Assembly (NCBI RefSeq): GCF_001013475.1
Contig: NZ_JZEF01000002.1
Span: 1,095,655 to 1,159,654, forward strand
Length of the DNA stretch: 64,000 bases
Direction of reading: 5' to 3'
Origin: Xanthomonas arboricola pv. juglandis
GTDB lineage: Bacteria > Pseudomonadota > Gammaproteobacteria > Xanthomonadales > Xanthomonadaceae
Positions within the stretch are counted from its first letter, which is position 1, and the number at the start of each line of letters is the position of its first letter. Positions 49,529-58,945 of the stretch are shown piece by piece. The position numbers were made by a program, and so were the translations under genes. The notes beneath the pieces were generated by a model, which searched no databases, had not been told where the DNA came from, and saw only the letters and a list, made by a program, of their open reading frames with translations.

Positions 49529-49834
49529 TGCATATTTGGTTGCGGGTGTCCTGCATTCGGTTACCTCGCGTGCTGTCAGCGGAATGACGGCGCGATCTGC
49601 GGGGACCTGCAGGCGCTTGCCGCGCGGCGGCGAGCGAAGCCTCGCATCGACTAGGTGAATCGCTTCTGTTGCAGCACTGGTTCCACGCGTAGTGCCGGCC
49701 ATCGCGTCATTGTCTGCCGTGAGTTGTGGAGACGGTGGTTGCGCCGCGCCTGCGTGCCATGTCGCGACCGGGCTTGCGCCGGACGTTGACGCAGGCAGCT
49801 CTACACTGGGCGCACTTTCTACGGAGTGCTGCGC
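49529..49834. other. rest of the metF / oxidoreductase divergent region
   Basis: No gene is visible. A TACACT hexamer at 49802-49807 could be a -10 box for the quinone oxidoreductase, 28 bp before its ATG; no matching -35 was found. ACGGAG (49821-49826) is the SD. Confidence 0.4.
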
Positions 49835-50812
49835 ATGAGCGATACCACGATGACTGCAATCGCCATCCGCGATGGCAAGGGCGATGCGGATGCACTGTAC
49901 GCCAGCGAAATGCCGCGCCCGCGTCCCGCGCCGGGGCAGGTGCTGATCCGCGTGCATGCGGCCGGGATCAATCGTCCCGATCTGTTGCAGCGTGCCGGCC
50001 ACTATCCGCCGCCGCCCGGTGCGCCGCAGACGCTTGGGCTGGAAATCGCCGGCGAGATCGTGGAGGCGGCCGGTCGCTGGAAGGTCGGCGATCGGGTGTG
50101 TGCACTGCTGGGCGGTGGCGGTTACGCACAGTACGCAGCGGTCGACGCGCGGCATGTGTTGCCGATTCCGCCGGGCATGGATCTGGTGCACGCTGCGGCA
50201 CTGCCGGAAACCATTTTCACCGCCTACACCAACCTGTTCGAGCATGGCCGGCTGGCGGCTGGCGAGTGGTTGTTGCTGCATGGCGCCACCTCCGGGATCG
50301 GTGTCACTGCGATTCAAATGGCCAAGGCCGCCGGTGCGCATGTGCTGGCGACCGCGCGTTCGGCGGGCAAGGCAGCGCAGGCGCGCGAACTGGGCGCCGA
50401 TGTGGCGATCGATTCCACCACCGAATCGTTTGTCGCCGTGGCCAAAGCGCACGGTGGGGTGGATGTGTCGCTGGACATGGTGGGCGCTGCGGTGTTCGCC
50501 GACACCCTGGAGGCGCTCAACCCACGCGGGCGCATCGTCTACATCGCCTCGCAGGCCGGCTCGACCATCGAGGTGCCGATCCCGCTGCTGATGCGCAAGC
50601 AGGCCATCCTCACCGGCTCGACGCTGCGCCCGCGCAGTGCCGACGAAAAGGCGCGTCTGGCGGCGGAAGTGGAGCGCGTGGTGTGGCCGTGGATCGCGCA
50701 GGGCAAGCAGCGCGTGCTGCTCGACAAGCGCTTCCCGCTCAACGAAGCCGCTGCAGCGCATCGCTATCTGGAGCAGGGCAGCCACCTGGGCAAGGTCGTG
50801 CTGGAAATGTGA
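49835..50812 (+). CDS. NAD(P)H quinone oxidoreductase, PIG3 family
   Basis: The 325-residue zinc-free medium-chain dehydrogenase/reductase has a GroES-like domain (VLIRVHAAGINRPDLLQRAG, GLEIAGEIVEAAG) and a Rossmann domain with LLHGATSGIGVTAIQMAKAA for NADPH. YPPPPGAP and QAILTGSTLRPRSADEKARL are typical of the TP53I3/PIG3-like group that reduces quinones. SD ACGGAG 8 bases upstream of ATG. It is a single gene, followed by the S53 peptidase with 161 bp between. Confidence 0.88.
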   Translation: MSDTTMTAIAIRDGKGDADALYASEMPRPRPAPGQVLIRVHAAGINRPDLLQRAGHYPPPPGAPQTLGLEIAGEIVEAAGRWKVGDRVCALLGGGGYAQYAAVDARHVLPIPPGMDLVHAAALPETIFTAYTNLFEHGRLAAGEWLLLHGATSGIGVTAIQMAKAAGAHVLATARSAGKAAQARELGADVAIDSTTESFVAVAKAHGGVDVSLDMVGAAVFADTLEALNPRGRIVYIASQAGSTIEVPIPLLMRKQAILTGSTLRPRSADEKARLAAEVERVVWPWIAQGKQRVLLDKRFPLNEAAAAHRYLEQGSHLGKVVLEM

Positions 50813-50973
50813 CTGCGCCTGGTGGCCTGCCCGGTATGCGCGTGCGTGTCAGGGAGATGCGCTGCGCATCCTCGTTAAACGCCGAACAACTTCGCACTGC
50901 GCAGAGTGAATGGTCATACCTGGTCGTAACAATCGGCAGCAGGTGTACTCACTCTCGACAGCGAAGGAATCAA

Positions 50974-52755
50974 ATGACGCGGACCTCTTTGGGCATTGCG
51001 TTGCTGGCATCCACCGTGACGGTATGCAGCGCGGGCACCGCGTCTGCGGCAACGTCGGAGCTGCCTGTCTCCAGTCGGTTGCCAGCGGTCAGCGCCAGTG
51101 TGCCGATGGCCCCCGAGCGCATCCTGCAGGTCAGTCTCGTGCTCAAGCCGCGCACGGATGCAGCCGCGCAGCACGCAGCGATCGAGCAATGGCTGATGCG
51201 CGATGCGGCCGACCCGCTACTGCGTGGCACGCTGGACAAAAGCGCCGCGGCTGCCACCGACGACATCGTCCAGGTCAAGGACTATCTGCGCAGGTACGGC
51301 ATCACCGATGTGCAGGTCGTATCCGACGGTCGCGTGTTGCAGGCCAGCGGCACGGCGGCGGCGTTGCAGTCGGCATTCGCGGTGACGCTGCGTACTGGCA
51401 GCATCGATGGGCGTGCGGTGTACTTCACTCAGAATGCGATCGCGCTTCCTGCCGCATTGCGGCCCATCGTGCAGGGTGTGGTGGGGTTGGATAACCGCAG
51501 TGCTGCCAGATTGACCCCCCGCTCGATGGTGCCCGCCGATGCGCGTGTCGTTGTCGATCAGGGACTGCACACAAACGCGGTCGTTGTACGCAGCACAAGC
51601 GCCTCGGAAGTGGTGCGGCACAGCGTGGAAGAGCTCGGTAGCGCCTATGGCGCGAATGCGCTTGCACCTGCCAGCAGCGTCGTCGGTGCCATTATCGCGT
51701 CCGGCAATCTGGAAAACACGCTGCTACGTCTGCAGCACTTCCAAACGCTGCACGGCCTGCATACGCCGGTCAAGGTAGTGACCGTGGGCGACCCGGCAGC
51801 GCCGGGCTTCCGCTCAAGTGCGGATAGCAAGACCAACGAAAGCGAGTGGGACATGGACACGCAGCTGCTGGTCGGCAGTGCCGGCGGACTGAAGCAGTTG
51901 ATCATCTACAACATCCCGGACCTTTCGTGGAAAAGCATGGCCGATGGCCTGGCGCGTGCCGCCGACGACAACCTGGCGCGTGTAGTCAGCATGTCGATCT
52001 ATGCGTCCGAAACCGAAGTGAACGACACCATCTTCCAGGCAATCGATGCCAGCGTGTCCAAGGCGGTCAAACAGGGACAGAACATCCTGATCTGCAGCGG
52101 CGACGATGGGATCTATCAACCATTGAGCGCGCGTGCGCGTGCGCCTTACTACGACAGCCTGCAAGGTCATCAGGACCAGCGCCAGGTCGCGTTTCCCGCC
52201 TCAGACCCATATGCAATCGCGGTCGGCGCCACAGAACTGCAGACCAAGACCGGTAGCGCAGGCACCTATGCAGCGGAGCGCGTGTGGAATGCCGGAGTGG
52301 GCCGCCAGATCAGCCAGGGCGGCTTGAGCAGGGGCGCCGACGCGCCGCAGTGGCAGAAGACCGCGATCGCAGCGCAGGTGAGTTCCGGACGCCGCGCGGT
52401 GCCGGACGTCAGTTTCAACGGGGCTTTTTCCAGCAGCGCGGAGATCCTGTTGACCGATGCGCAAGGCCGGGAGTTTCTTGGATACGTCTGGGGCACCAGC
52501 GCTGCCACGCCGACCTTCGCCGGCTATGTCGCCCGGCTGCTGCAATCGCATCCGAATCTGGGCTTCATCGGCCCGCAGATCTATCGCTACGCAAGTCAGC
52601 GCGGTGATGCGCAGCGCAAACATGATGTGCTGGCCGGAACCAATGGCCTGTATGGCGATGGGTATGTGGCCGCAAGCGGCTGGGACTTTACGTCGGGTTG
52701 GGGCAGCCTGGATATCGCCGATTTCGACCGTTTTCTGGCGCACGCCTCACCCTGA
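50974..52755 (+). CDS. S53 family (sedolisin-like) serine-carboxyl peptidase, secreted
   Basis: The 593-residue precursor has a signal peptide (residues 1-26, ending ASAA), a pro-kumamolisin activation domain (about 45-200, with DYLRRYGITDVQVVSDGRVL), and an S53 catalytic domain. Glu291 and Asp295 in NESEWDMD fit the Glu/Asp pair, and Ser509 in VWGTSAATPTFAG is the nucleophile (the usual SGTSA reads WGTSA). A C-terminal SGWGSLDIADF resembles the calcium site. Such enzymes work outside the cell at acidic pH and may serve nutrition or virulence. GAAGGAAT precedes the ATG. The frame is open upstream by chance. Confidence 0.87.
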   Translation: MTRTSLGIALLASTVTVCSAGTASAATSELPVSSRLPAVSASVPMAPERILQVSLVLKPRTDAAAQHAAIEQWLMRDAADPLLRGTLDKSAAAATDDIVQVKDYLRRYGITDVQVVSDGRVLQASGTAAALQSAFAVTLRTGSIDGRAVYFTQNAIALPAALRPIVQGVVGLDNRSAARLTPRSMVPADARVVVDQGLHTNAVVVRSTSASEVVRHSVEELGSAYGANALAPASSVVGAIIASGNLENTLLRLQHFQTLHGLHTPVKVVTVGDPAAPGFRSSADSKTNESEWDMDTQLLVGSAGGLKQLIIYNIPDLSWKSMADGLARAADDNLARVVSMSIYASETEVNDTIFQAIDASVSKAVKQGQNILICSGDDGIYQPLSARARAPYYDSLQGHQDQRQVAFPASDPYAIAVGATELQTKTGSAGTYAAERVWNAGVGRQISQGGLSRGADAPQWQKTAIAAQVSSGRRAVPDVSFNGAFSSSAEILLTDAQGREFLGYVWGTSAATPTFAGYVARLLQSHPNLGFIGPQIYRYASQRGDAQRKHDVLAGTNGLYGDGYVAASGWDFTSGWGSLDIADFDRFLAHASP

Positions 52756-52826
52756 TCCTGCGCCGCTGCCGTGCAGTGCGGCGCCGAGACGATCGGCGCC
52801 GCTCCGCATGCAAAAGATGCCAGCAG

Positions 52827-53226
52827 TCACAGCGTGGTGTCGACCACCGCTTCGATGTGGTGCCCGTCGGGGTCGATGACGAACGCGGCGTAGTAATCGT
52901 CGCCGTAATCCGGCCGCAGACCGGGCGCGCCGTTGCAGCTGCCGCCATGCTGTAGCGCGGCCAGATGAAAGGCGTTAACCGCGCTGGCGTTCGCTGCGGC
53001 GAATGCCAGATGGAAGCCGGCACCCGGCGCACACTGCGTTACCTGGCGCTGCTTCAACGCCAGGCTGTCTTCGCCGCCGGGCCCGGCCGTAGCCGACCGC
53101 CTGATCGAGCGTGCCCGGCTCCAGATCGGACCACACCCGCATATAGCCGAGCGCCCCGAGCACGGCGTCGTAAAAGGCCGCCGATGCTTCGATCGTGCCA
53201 ACGCCCAGCGAAACGTGATGCAACAT
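52827..53226 (-). pseudogene. VOC family gene broken by a single-base frameshift
   Basis: The first 47 codons (MLHHVSLGVGTIEASAAFYD to DQAVGYG) and the last ~85 codons in another frame (GPGGEDSLALKQRQ to DPDGHHIEAVVDTTL) together make one complete VOC/glyoxalase-like protein of about 132 residues. They join if one base is removed within the GC run at 53073-53090 (CCGCCGGGCCCGG). The in-frame product would be 83 residues with a basic nonsense tail. It is either a recent mutation or a sequencing error. The codon content of both halves is still gene-like, so any loss is recent. Confidence 0.8.
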
Positions 53227-53627
53227 CGAGGCAATCCTTCAGTGACGATGGCACGGTGGTGTGCCGCGGCGATCGTGGTCTCCGCAGGCGCTTGCGTCAA
53301 TTGGCGGGTCAGCAAGTGTCGCCATGTCGCATCTGCTTTCTGATCCAACGCTGTGTCCCGCCTGGTGAAGGCCGCGACCAGCGCATTCGCAATGCTGCGG
53401 CCGCAACGATGCGGCAATGGACGTCCCAGTAAGGCCACCCGCTGCGCAGGTATAGCAAAACAAGCAGGAGCGATGTCTCGCAGCGAGCCGCACCCTGACC
53501 GTACACTGCGTCCTCGCGTGCAGGGCTGCGGAGCTGCATTGCGCCATTGCCGCGTCGGCCCTGCGTACTCGCTTGCTTCCTGCAATCGAAGCGGCGCCGT
53601 CACTTCCACATCAGCACGAAGGTTTCG
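53227..53627. other. gene-free region upstream of the sugar dehydrogenase
   Basis: This 401-bp stretch lies between the divergent VOC pseudogene and the dehydrogenase. I find no gene, RNA or repeat in it. TACACT at 53502-53507 is a possible -10 box. Confidence 0.45.
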
Positions 53628-54563
53628 ATGAAGCATCCAGACGCATTGCGCATTGCCCTTGTCGGTATCGGCAAGATCGCCCGCGACCAGCACGTGCCCA
53701 CCATCGCCGCGCGTGCCGATGTGCAGCTGGTGGCCACCGTGAGCCGGCATGGCACGGTCGATGGAGTGCCGGCCTATCACAGCCTGGAAGAGGCCTTCGC
53801 GGCGCATCCGCAGATTGAAGCGGTGGCGCTGTGCACGCCACCGGTCGGGCGGCACGCGCAGGCACAGGCAGCGCTGGCCGCCGGGCGCCATGTGTTTCTG
53901 GAAAAACCCCCGGCCGCCACCCTGGCCGAGATCGACGATCTGCGCGCGTTGGCGCAGCGTGCGCAACGCAGCCTGTTCACCAGCTGGCATTCGCGGTGTG
54001 CCGCTGCTGTGGAGCCTGCGCGGGCGTGGCTGGCCGACAAGCAGATCCTGCGTGCGCATATCACCTGGAAGGAGGACATTCGCCATTGGCACCCGGGCCA
54101 GGACTGGATCCTGGAGCCGGGCGGCATGGGCGTGTTCGACCCCGGCATCAATGCGCTGTCCATCATCACGCATCTGTTGCCGCGCCCCTTCGCGCTGCGC
54201 GAAGCAGAGTTGCACATGCCGGAAAATCGTCAGGCACCGCTGTACGCCAGGCTCGGCTTTGTCGATACCGCAGAGGTGCCGGTGACGGCGGAGCTGGATT
54301 TTCTGCAGACCGGCCATCAGCGCTGGGATATCGAAGTGGACACCACCGATGGCCTGCTCATGCTCAGCGAGGGCGGGGCCAGGCTCAGTATCGATGGCCA
54401 GCCGCAGCCAGTGGAGGCCGCCGGCGAGTACGACGGCTTGTACCGGCGTTTCGTGCAGCTGGTGCGCGCCGGCGAATCGGAGGTGGATGTCACCCCGTTC
54501 GTGCATGTGGCCGATGCGTTCATGCTCGGCGCGCGCAAGGTCACCGCGCCATTTGCCTGGTAG
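53628..54563 (+). CDS. Gfo/Idh/MocA oxidoreductase, probable D-galactose 1-dehydrogenase
   Basis: The 311-residue NAD(P)-dependent sugar dehydrogenase has a Rossmann domain IALVGIGKIARDQHVPTIAA and the Gfo/Idh/MocA motif HVFLEKPPAATLAEIDDL, where EKP carries the catalytic lysine. TWKEDIRHWHPGQDWILEPG and GVFDPGINALSII resemble D-galactose 1-dehydrogenase (Gal) proteins, which oxidise galactose to galactonolactone; this substrate call is by likeness only. A rho-independent terminator follows. GAAGG lies 8 bases before the ATG. Confidence 0.8.
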   Translation: MKHPDALRIALVGIGKIARDQHVPTIAARADVQLVATVSRHGTVDGVPAYHSLEEAFAAHPQIEAVALCTPPVGRHAQAQAALAAGRHVFLEKPPAATLAEIDDLRALAQRAQRSLFTSWHSRCAAAVEPARAWLADKQILRAHITWKEDIRHWHPGQDWILEPGGMGVFDPGINALSIITHLLPRPFALREAELHMPENRQAPLYARLGFVDTAEVPVTAELDFLQTGHQRWDIEVDTTDGLLMLSEGGARLSIDGQPQPVEAAGEYDGLYRRFVQLVRAGESEVDVTPFVHVADAFMLGARKVTAPFAW

Positions 54564-54597
54564 CCGGTCGCACCATCCAACGTGTTGCAGCATCCAC

Positions 54598-54623
54598 AAC
54601 ACCGGCGATAAGCCGGTGTTTTC
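54598..54623 (+). terminator. intrinsic terminator after the sugar dehydrogenase
   Basis: ACACCGGC (54599-54606), loop GATAA, GCCGGTGT (54612-54619), then TTTCC; one more A-T pair can extend the stem. It lies in the 133-bp gap between convergent genes. Confidence 0.75.
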
Positions 54624-54696
54624 CTGTGTCAAAGGCCGGGCGTCTTTGCGCTCGGGCTCCAGCCACGCAGCGGACGCCTCGTGCTGGCCCGACAGC

Positions 54697-56130
54697 TCAG
54701 CGGCGCCACATGCGTGCGCCGCGCGCCGGCAGCGTGAAAGTATAGGAGCCGCTGGAAATGCGCACCACGCTGCCCGAGCCCAGTGCATCCACATAATCCG
54801 CATTCCAGTACAGCACGCTGCCATTCATCGCCACGGTGCTGGTGACCGGATTACCGCACTTGTTGATGCCGACGATGCCCAGGCTGCCGCGCCGGAACAG
54901 CACATGGCAGGAGCTGGACGACAGCACCTGCATGTCGCTGCCTTGCACGCCGTTGTGGAAGCCGATCATGCGGCGCAGGTCGTCGCGCAGATAGGCGTTG
55001 ACCCAGCGGTTGTCGCCGCTTTCGTTGTTGTCGGTGTAGACCATCGGCATGCCGCCGTTGCGGCCGATCAGATACGCGTATGCCAGCGTCTCGTCGACGG
55101 GGTCGAGGATGGCGTAGCGGAAGCCGGCATTGTTGGGGATGTCGTGGGTGACGGCGAAGGTCAACGCGCGATTGCCCGGCAAGGCCTGTCCGGTGGAGGC
55201 GGGATCCACCAGCTGCTGCAGGCTGGCGCCAATGGCGAATGCATTGCGCACCGCGTTGAACAACGGGAAATCGTAGGCCGCATGCGGCGTGGACTGCAGG
55301 TACGGCGCCAGGAACTGGTCGTAATCGCCATTGCCGCTGCCGCCGCCGGTGATCACTTCGCCGAACACGTACACGCCGGAACGAATGCCCGCATCGAAGA
55401 CCCGATTGAGATGGTCAAAGCTCATGTGCTTGGCCGCATCGACACGGAAGCCGGTCACACCCAGGGCCTTCAGCGCTTGCAGATAGGCGCGCTGCTGCTG
55501 CACCACCCAATCGTTGCCGACCAGGTCGGGCAGGCCCGGATCGCTGCCGCCACCGCAGATGCGATAGGTGCGCACCTGGTAGGCGTCGTTGTAGTTGGTG
55601 ATGCACTGGGCCGGACCGAAATCGCTGGCGCTCAGGAAATTCGATTGCAAGGTGCCGAACAGGCGCAAGGTGTCATAGCGGCCTGGATTTGCAGCGTATT
55701 GCGCGAGCACGGCGCTGCCGGGGTAGTTGAGATCCGAGCGTGTCGCGGCCTCGTTGGCCATGTGGTTGAGCACCACATCGGCATAGGTTTCCACACCGTT
55801 GTTGGCCAGCGCCTGCACCATGCGCGAGAACGCGGCGGTGTCGCCCAGCGGGCCATCGATCACGCGCAGATCCTGCGGCTGGTAGCGCGCCCACCATGCG
55901 CTGCCTTGCGAGCGATAGGCGGGAGCGACCAACACCTTGCGGTAGCCGGCGTCGGCAATCTGCTTGGCGCGTGCTTCCACGGTGGCATACGGCCAATTGA
56001 AGGCGTGCAGGATCACATCGGCCTGCACATTGGCGGTGGTCAGCAACAGCACCAGCGCGGCAAGCAGCAGCCGCGAGCTGCGTTGAAGCCGTGAGGGTGA
56101 GGGTGGGGATGGAGTGTGCGTATCGCGCAT
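54697..56130 (-). CDS. secreted alpha-amylase (GH13)
   Basis: The 477-residue precursor has a signal peptide with a long charged N-region (residues 1-38, ending TTANVQA). The mature protein is a GH13 alpha-amylase: ETYADVVLNHMANE (region I), GFRVDAAKH with the nucleophile Asp (region II), VFGEVITGG with the acid/base Glu (region III) and TFAVTHDIPNN with the transition-state Asp (region IV). It hydrolyses starch outside the cell. A C-terminal beta domain follows (SGSYTFTLPARGARMWRR). It is convergent with the galactose dehydrogenase; in Xanthomonas amylase genes are often under Clp control, but I found no clear Clp site. Confidence 0.9.
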   Translation of the reverse strand: MRDTHTPSPPSPSRLQRSSRLLLAALVLLLTTANVQADVILHAFNWPYATVEARAKQIADAGYRKVLVAPAYRSQGSAWWARYQPQDLRVIDGPLGDTAAFSRMVQALANNGVETYADVVLNHMANEAATRSDLNYPGSAVLAQYAANPGRYDTLRLFGTLQSNFLSASDFGPAQCITNYNDAYQVRTYRICGGGSDPGLPDLVGNDWVVQQQRAYLQALKALGVTGFRVDAAKHMSFDHLNRVFDAGIRSGVYVFGEVITGGGSGNGDYDQFLAPYLQSTPHAAYDFPLFNAVRNAFAIGASLQQLVDPASTGQALPGNRALTFAVTHDIPNNAGFRYAILDPVDETLAYAYLIGRNGGMPMVYTDNNESGDNRWVNAYLRDDLRRMIGFHNGVQGSDMQVLSSSSCHVLFRRGSLGIVGINKCGNPVTSTVAMNGSVLYWNADYVDALGSGSVVRISSGSYTFTLPARGARMWRR

Positions 56131-56456
56131 CGGATGGATCTCCAGTCGGTAAGCGCGAGCACACGCATGCTGTGCGATGCCCGCATCAAGGCCTCCGGCC
56201 CCTGTTCCGGAAAGCGCGCGCACGGCGTGCAGCGCGCGGTGATGCTAAGCGTGCATCGCGGCGCAACATCGCTGTTGTGCATACGTATTCAATGCGAGTA
56301 CCTGCAAAAATCCCGATGCAGGTCGCGCTTTGCGCGGTGCCGGTGGATCGCGGTACCGCGGTACGGCGCGGTGCTGCAGCCGGCGCGGGCTTGGGCAGTC
56401 AGGCTGGGTGGCGCGGGGCGCGGTAAACTGGGCGCACATTCACCGGTTCCCCTCCC
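56131..56456. other. divergent promoter region of the amylase and DUF2058 genes
   Basis: This 326-bp interval contains no visible gene. The amylase SD (GGAG, minus strand) lies about 10 bases upstream of its ATG. An AT-richer core lies at 56270-56325 (TGTGCATACGTATTCAATG). No confident -35/-10 was placed. Confidence 0.4.
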
Positions 56457-57002
56457 ATGCGCAATCCGCTGCAAGAACAACTGCTCAAGGCCGGCCTGGT
56501 CAAGAAGGCCCAGGTGGACAAGGTCGCGCGTGAGCAGAACAAGCAGCGTCATGCCAAGGGCGCGGCCGTGGCACCGACCGAGGTCGATAAGGTGGACGCG
56601 GCGCGGCTACAGGCCGAGCGCGCCGAACGCGATCGCGCGCTGGCCGAGGAACGCAAGCTGCAGCTGCGGCGGCAGGAAGTGCTGGCCCAGGTCCGGCAGA
56701 TCGTGGAGACCAACAAGGTCAAGCGCGATGGCGAGATCGACTACCGCTTCAACGACGGCCGCGTCATCCGCAGCGTGCTGGTCAATCCCACGCTGCGCAG
56801 CCAGTTGGCCAGCGGGGCGCTGGTGATCGTGCGGCATGGCGATGGCTTCGAGCTGATTCCGCGCGCGGCCGCCGACAAGGTCTACAGCCGCGATGCGGAC
56901 ACTGTGGTGCTGGATCATGGCCGTAGCAGCGCCCCGGCACCGACAGACAGCGACGATGACTATTACAGCCAGTTCAAGGTGCCGGATGATCTGATCTGGT
57001 AA
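56457..57002 (+). CDS. DUF2058 family protein (YaiL-like)
   Basis: The 181-residue soluble protein begins MRNPLQEQLLKAGLVKKAQV, the signature start of DUF2058 (YaiL). Residues 10-85 are highly charged and helical; the rest is a small beta-rich domain (YRFNDGRVIRSVLVNPTLRS). The acidic C-terminal end is DSDDDYYSQFKVPDDLIW. It has been called a nucleoprotein or polynucleotide-associated enzyme, without firm proof. It stands alone, 58 bp before the next gene. Confidence 0.85.
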   Translation: MRNPLQEQLLKAGLVKKAQVDKVAREQNKQRHAKGAAVAPTEVDKVDAARLQAERAERDRALAEERKLQLRRQEVLAQVRQIVETNKVKRDGEIDYRFNDGRVIRSVLVNPTLRSQLASGALVIVRHGDGFELIPRAAADKVYSRDADTVVLDHGRSSAPAPTDSDDDYYSQFKVPDDLIW

Positions 57003-57060
57003 GTGGCCGCGTGCAAGGCTGCACGCTACCCTGGCGGTCTTTGCCGCCTCCAACACTGCC

Positions 57061-57618
57061 ATGTCGATCGTTCTAACGCAGTTCGCCCGTACCCGCCTGT
57101 TCCCGCGCGGTGGTCGCGGCAACGCCATCCAGGACTGCACACCCGAGCAGTTCATCCAGCGGCTCAATGACGAAGCGCCGGTACGCGTGATCGAAGGCTA
57201 TGCGCCGTTCTGTCGGTTGCACGTGCACCGCAACTGGACCTCGACCCGCTGCCTTACCGCGCCGATCACCGGCGACAATCGTCACTTGCTGCGTTCCGGC
57301 TACGAGGCGCGCAGTACGCAGGAACTGGCCGTGCTGGTGCGTTGGTTCGAAGGTGTCGAGCCACCGGTGGCCGCATATCTGCTGCCTATCCTCTACAGCC
57401 GCGATCAGTTGGCCAAGGAAGGCACACCCATCGATGCAGACTGGGGTGTGGTCGGTTGTCTCTACACCGCACAGCCGGACGAAATTCCGATGGCACCGAT
57501 CACCATGTTGCGCAATGCCTTGGGCGTGGAGGAGGGCGGCTCGGGCACGCCGCTGGACCGCGATGCGTATCGGCGTAGCGTCGCGTTCTGGGAACGCAAT
57601 GCCAATTGGCGTGGGTGA
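57061..57618 (+). CDS. DUF3228 family protein
   Basis: The 185-residue soluble protein starts MSIVLTQFARTRLFPRGGRG and has the DUF3228-type core FCRLHVHRNWTSTRCLTAPI, AAYLLPILYSRDQLAKEG and DWGVVGCLYTAQPDEIPMAP. The function is not known. It follows the DUF2058 gene in the same direction and may share its transcript. Confidence 0.8.
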   Translation: MSIVLTQFARTRLFPRGGRGNAIQDCTPEQFIQRLNDEAPVRVIEGYAPFCRLHVHRNWTSTRCLTAPITGDNRHLLRSGYEARSTQELAVLVRWFEGVEPPVAAYLLPILYSRDQLAKEGTPIDADWGVVGCLYTAQPDEIPMAPITMLRNALGVEEGGSGTPLDRDAYRRSVAFWERNANWRG

Positions 57619-57768
57619 GCGTGTCGCTCCGACGCGCGTTCTTGTCCGCCAATTAAATCGCGCGTGATGCGTGTATTTTCCACATCCATCCTGACTGCCA
57701 GTGCCGCGACGTACGCCGTGGATGCGTGCTAGGTTGCCGCCCTGCATGTAATGGATTGGAGAATCGCC

Positions 57769-58455
57769 ATGTCGTTACAAGTGCTTGGTGCTGGCCTGGG
57801 CAGAACTGGGACGCTGTCGCTGAAGTTCGCGCTGGAACATTTGGGATTTGGACCCTGTTATCACGCCACGGAGGTCGCCGCGAACATGCGGACGGCGCTG
57901 CCGCTGTGGAATGCTGCCGAAAGCGGTGCTGCAGACTGGTCGGCCATCTTCGGCGGCTACCGTTCGAGCACCGACCATCCTGGTTGCTATTACTGGCGGC
58001 AATTGATTGAGGTATATCCGCAGGCCAAGGTCGTCTTGACGGTGCGCGATCCCGACAGCTGGTTCGAGTCGGTGACCCAGACCATCCTGATGCCGGGCAG
58101 AAAGAGCACCTTCGTCGGCCCCGAAGGCGATACATTCAGTACGTTTCTGAAACAGCAGATGGGTGGGCGCAGTCAGGACCGCGCCTTCATGGTCGACTAC
58201 TTCAATCGCTGGAATCAGGCAGTGATCGACACGGTGCCAGCCGATCGGCTGCTGGTGTTCTCGTCTCGGCAAGGCTGGGCGCCACTGTGCAGCTTCCTCG
58301 GAGTGCCGGTGCCGGACAAGCCATACCCACATTTGCACGCACGGCCGCGGCTGCGTTGGTTTACGCGCGGCTTGCGTCTGCCGAATGACGTTGCCGCACG
58401 CGAGCGGCATGTGCGCGAATATCTGCAGTGCCTGCGCGAAGATTTGTTCGGATAA
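57769..58455 (+). CDS. sulfotransferase family protein (Sulfotransfer_4, PF17784 type)
   Basis: The 228-residue protein has the P-loop-like PAPS-site start VLGAGLGRTGTLSLKFALEH, the family segment LGFGPCYHATEVAANM, the second nucleotide-site strand VVLTVRDPDSWFESV and LLVFSSRQGWAPLCSFLGVP. These fit PF17784. The family is presumed to transfer sulfate but substrates are largely unknown. GGAG (57758) lies 7 bases before the ATG; the frame is open 6 codons upstream. Downstream is an AT-rich segment with a small peptide gene and a second sulfotransferase. Confidence 0.82.
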   Translation: MSLQVLGAGLGRTGTLSLKFALEHLGFGPCYHATEVAANMRTALPLWNAAESGAADWSAIFGGYRSSTDHPGCYYWRQLIEVYPQAKVVLTVRDPDSWFESVTQTILMPGRKSTFVGPEGDTFSTFLKQQMGGRSQDRAFMVDYFNRWNQAVIDTVPADRLLVFSSRQGWAPLCSFLGVPVPDKPYPHLHARPRLRWFTRGLRLPNDVAARERHVREYLQCLREDLFG

Positions 58456-58616
58456 ACGCACATTGCACTTCTTATTTTGCGACGCATGCCTGGCAATTTG
58501 ATTTTTAAAATAAAGTATCAGCCATAATGTTGATTCGGTCATATGATTATTGCTAGCCTGAATGAGGCGAATGTCAGAATTCGCCATTTCTGAAACTTCC
58601 AGAAGAGGTGTGCGTG
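58456..58616 (+). promoter_or_regulatory. AT-rich leader/promoter of the small peptide gene
   Basis: The segment is much lower in GC than the rest of the window (ATTTTTAAAATAAAGTATCA at 58501). TTGATT (58498) with CATAAT (58523) at 19 bp, or TTGATT (58530) with TAGCCT (58554) at 18 bp, are possible promoters, neither ideal. AGAAGAGG at 58601-58608 is a strong SD for the peptide gene at 58617. Confidence 0.5.
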
Positions 58617-58709
58617 ATGAAAATTGTCAAAACCATGCTGTCACTCGTGTTTTCGAAGATTCTAAAAATGTTCGGTCCGCGCAAGGTGGCGTATATCTAT
58701 ACGCAGTAA
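58617..58709 (+). CDS. 30-residue cationic amphipathic peptide
   Basis: The frame reads MKIVKTMLSLVFSKILKMFG then PRKVAYIYTQ and a TAA stop. GAGG (58605-58608) lies 8 bases before the ATG, better than most genes nearby. Residues 1-19 would make an amphipathic helix: K2, K5, T6, S9, S13, K14 and K17 lie on one face and I, V, L, F, M on the other. The net charge is about +6, and two tyrosines lie near the C-terminus. Codons such as AAA, ATT and CTA are unlike its high-GC neighbours. It lies between two sulfotransferase genes. It could be a membrane-active or signalling peptide, a modification substrate, or a type I-like toxin. I know no family for it. Confidence 0.6.
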   Translation: MKIVKTMLSLVFSKILKMFGPRKVAYIYTQ

Positions 58710-58945
58710 CTGTCATGCCATGGCGGGCTTGGCCGGATGGCCCGCAAGCACGCGCATCGTCGGCGACGGCGCTGCGCGCTGCGCAGGTCAACGGTGGCCT
58801 GCAAGTACAGTGTGCGGATGTGCAGCGGTGCGTTACGTATTGCTGGGCCTTGGGGCAAGGCGCGCCATGCGGATCAAGCGGCTGCGAGGTGTTCACGCGT
58901 GCACTTCGATGAGCCCGATGCGATGACAACCGACAGGACGCCGAT
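58710..58945 (+). other. interval between the peptide gene and the sulfotransferase
   Basis: GC returns to normal here. A hairpin GCGGGC/GCCCGC (58723-58745, 11-base loop) just after the peptide stop may be a weak terminator. No further gene is visible. Confidence 0.4.

Noticed and set aside
49477-49600. SAM or SAH riboswitch upstream of metF.
   Set aside because: None of the conserved blocks seen before ahcY occur here, and the leader is too short.
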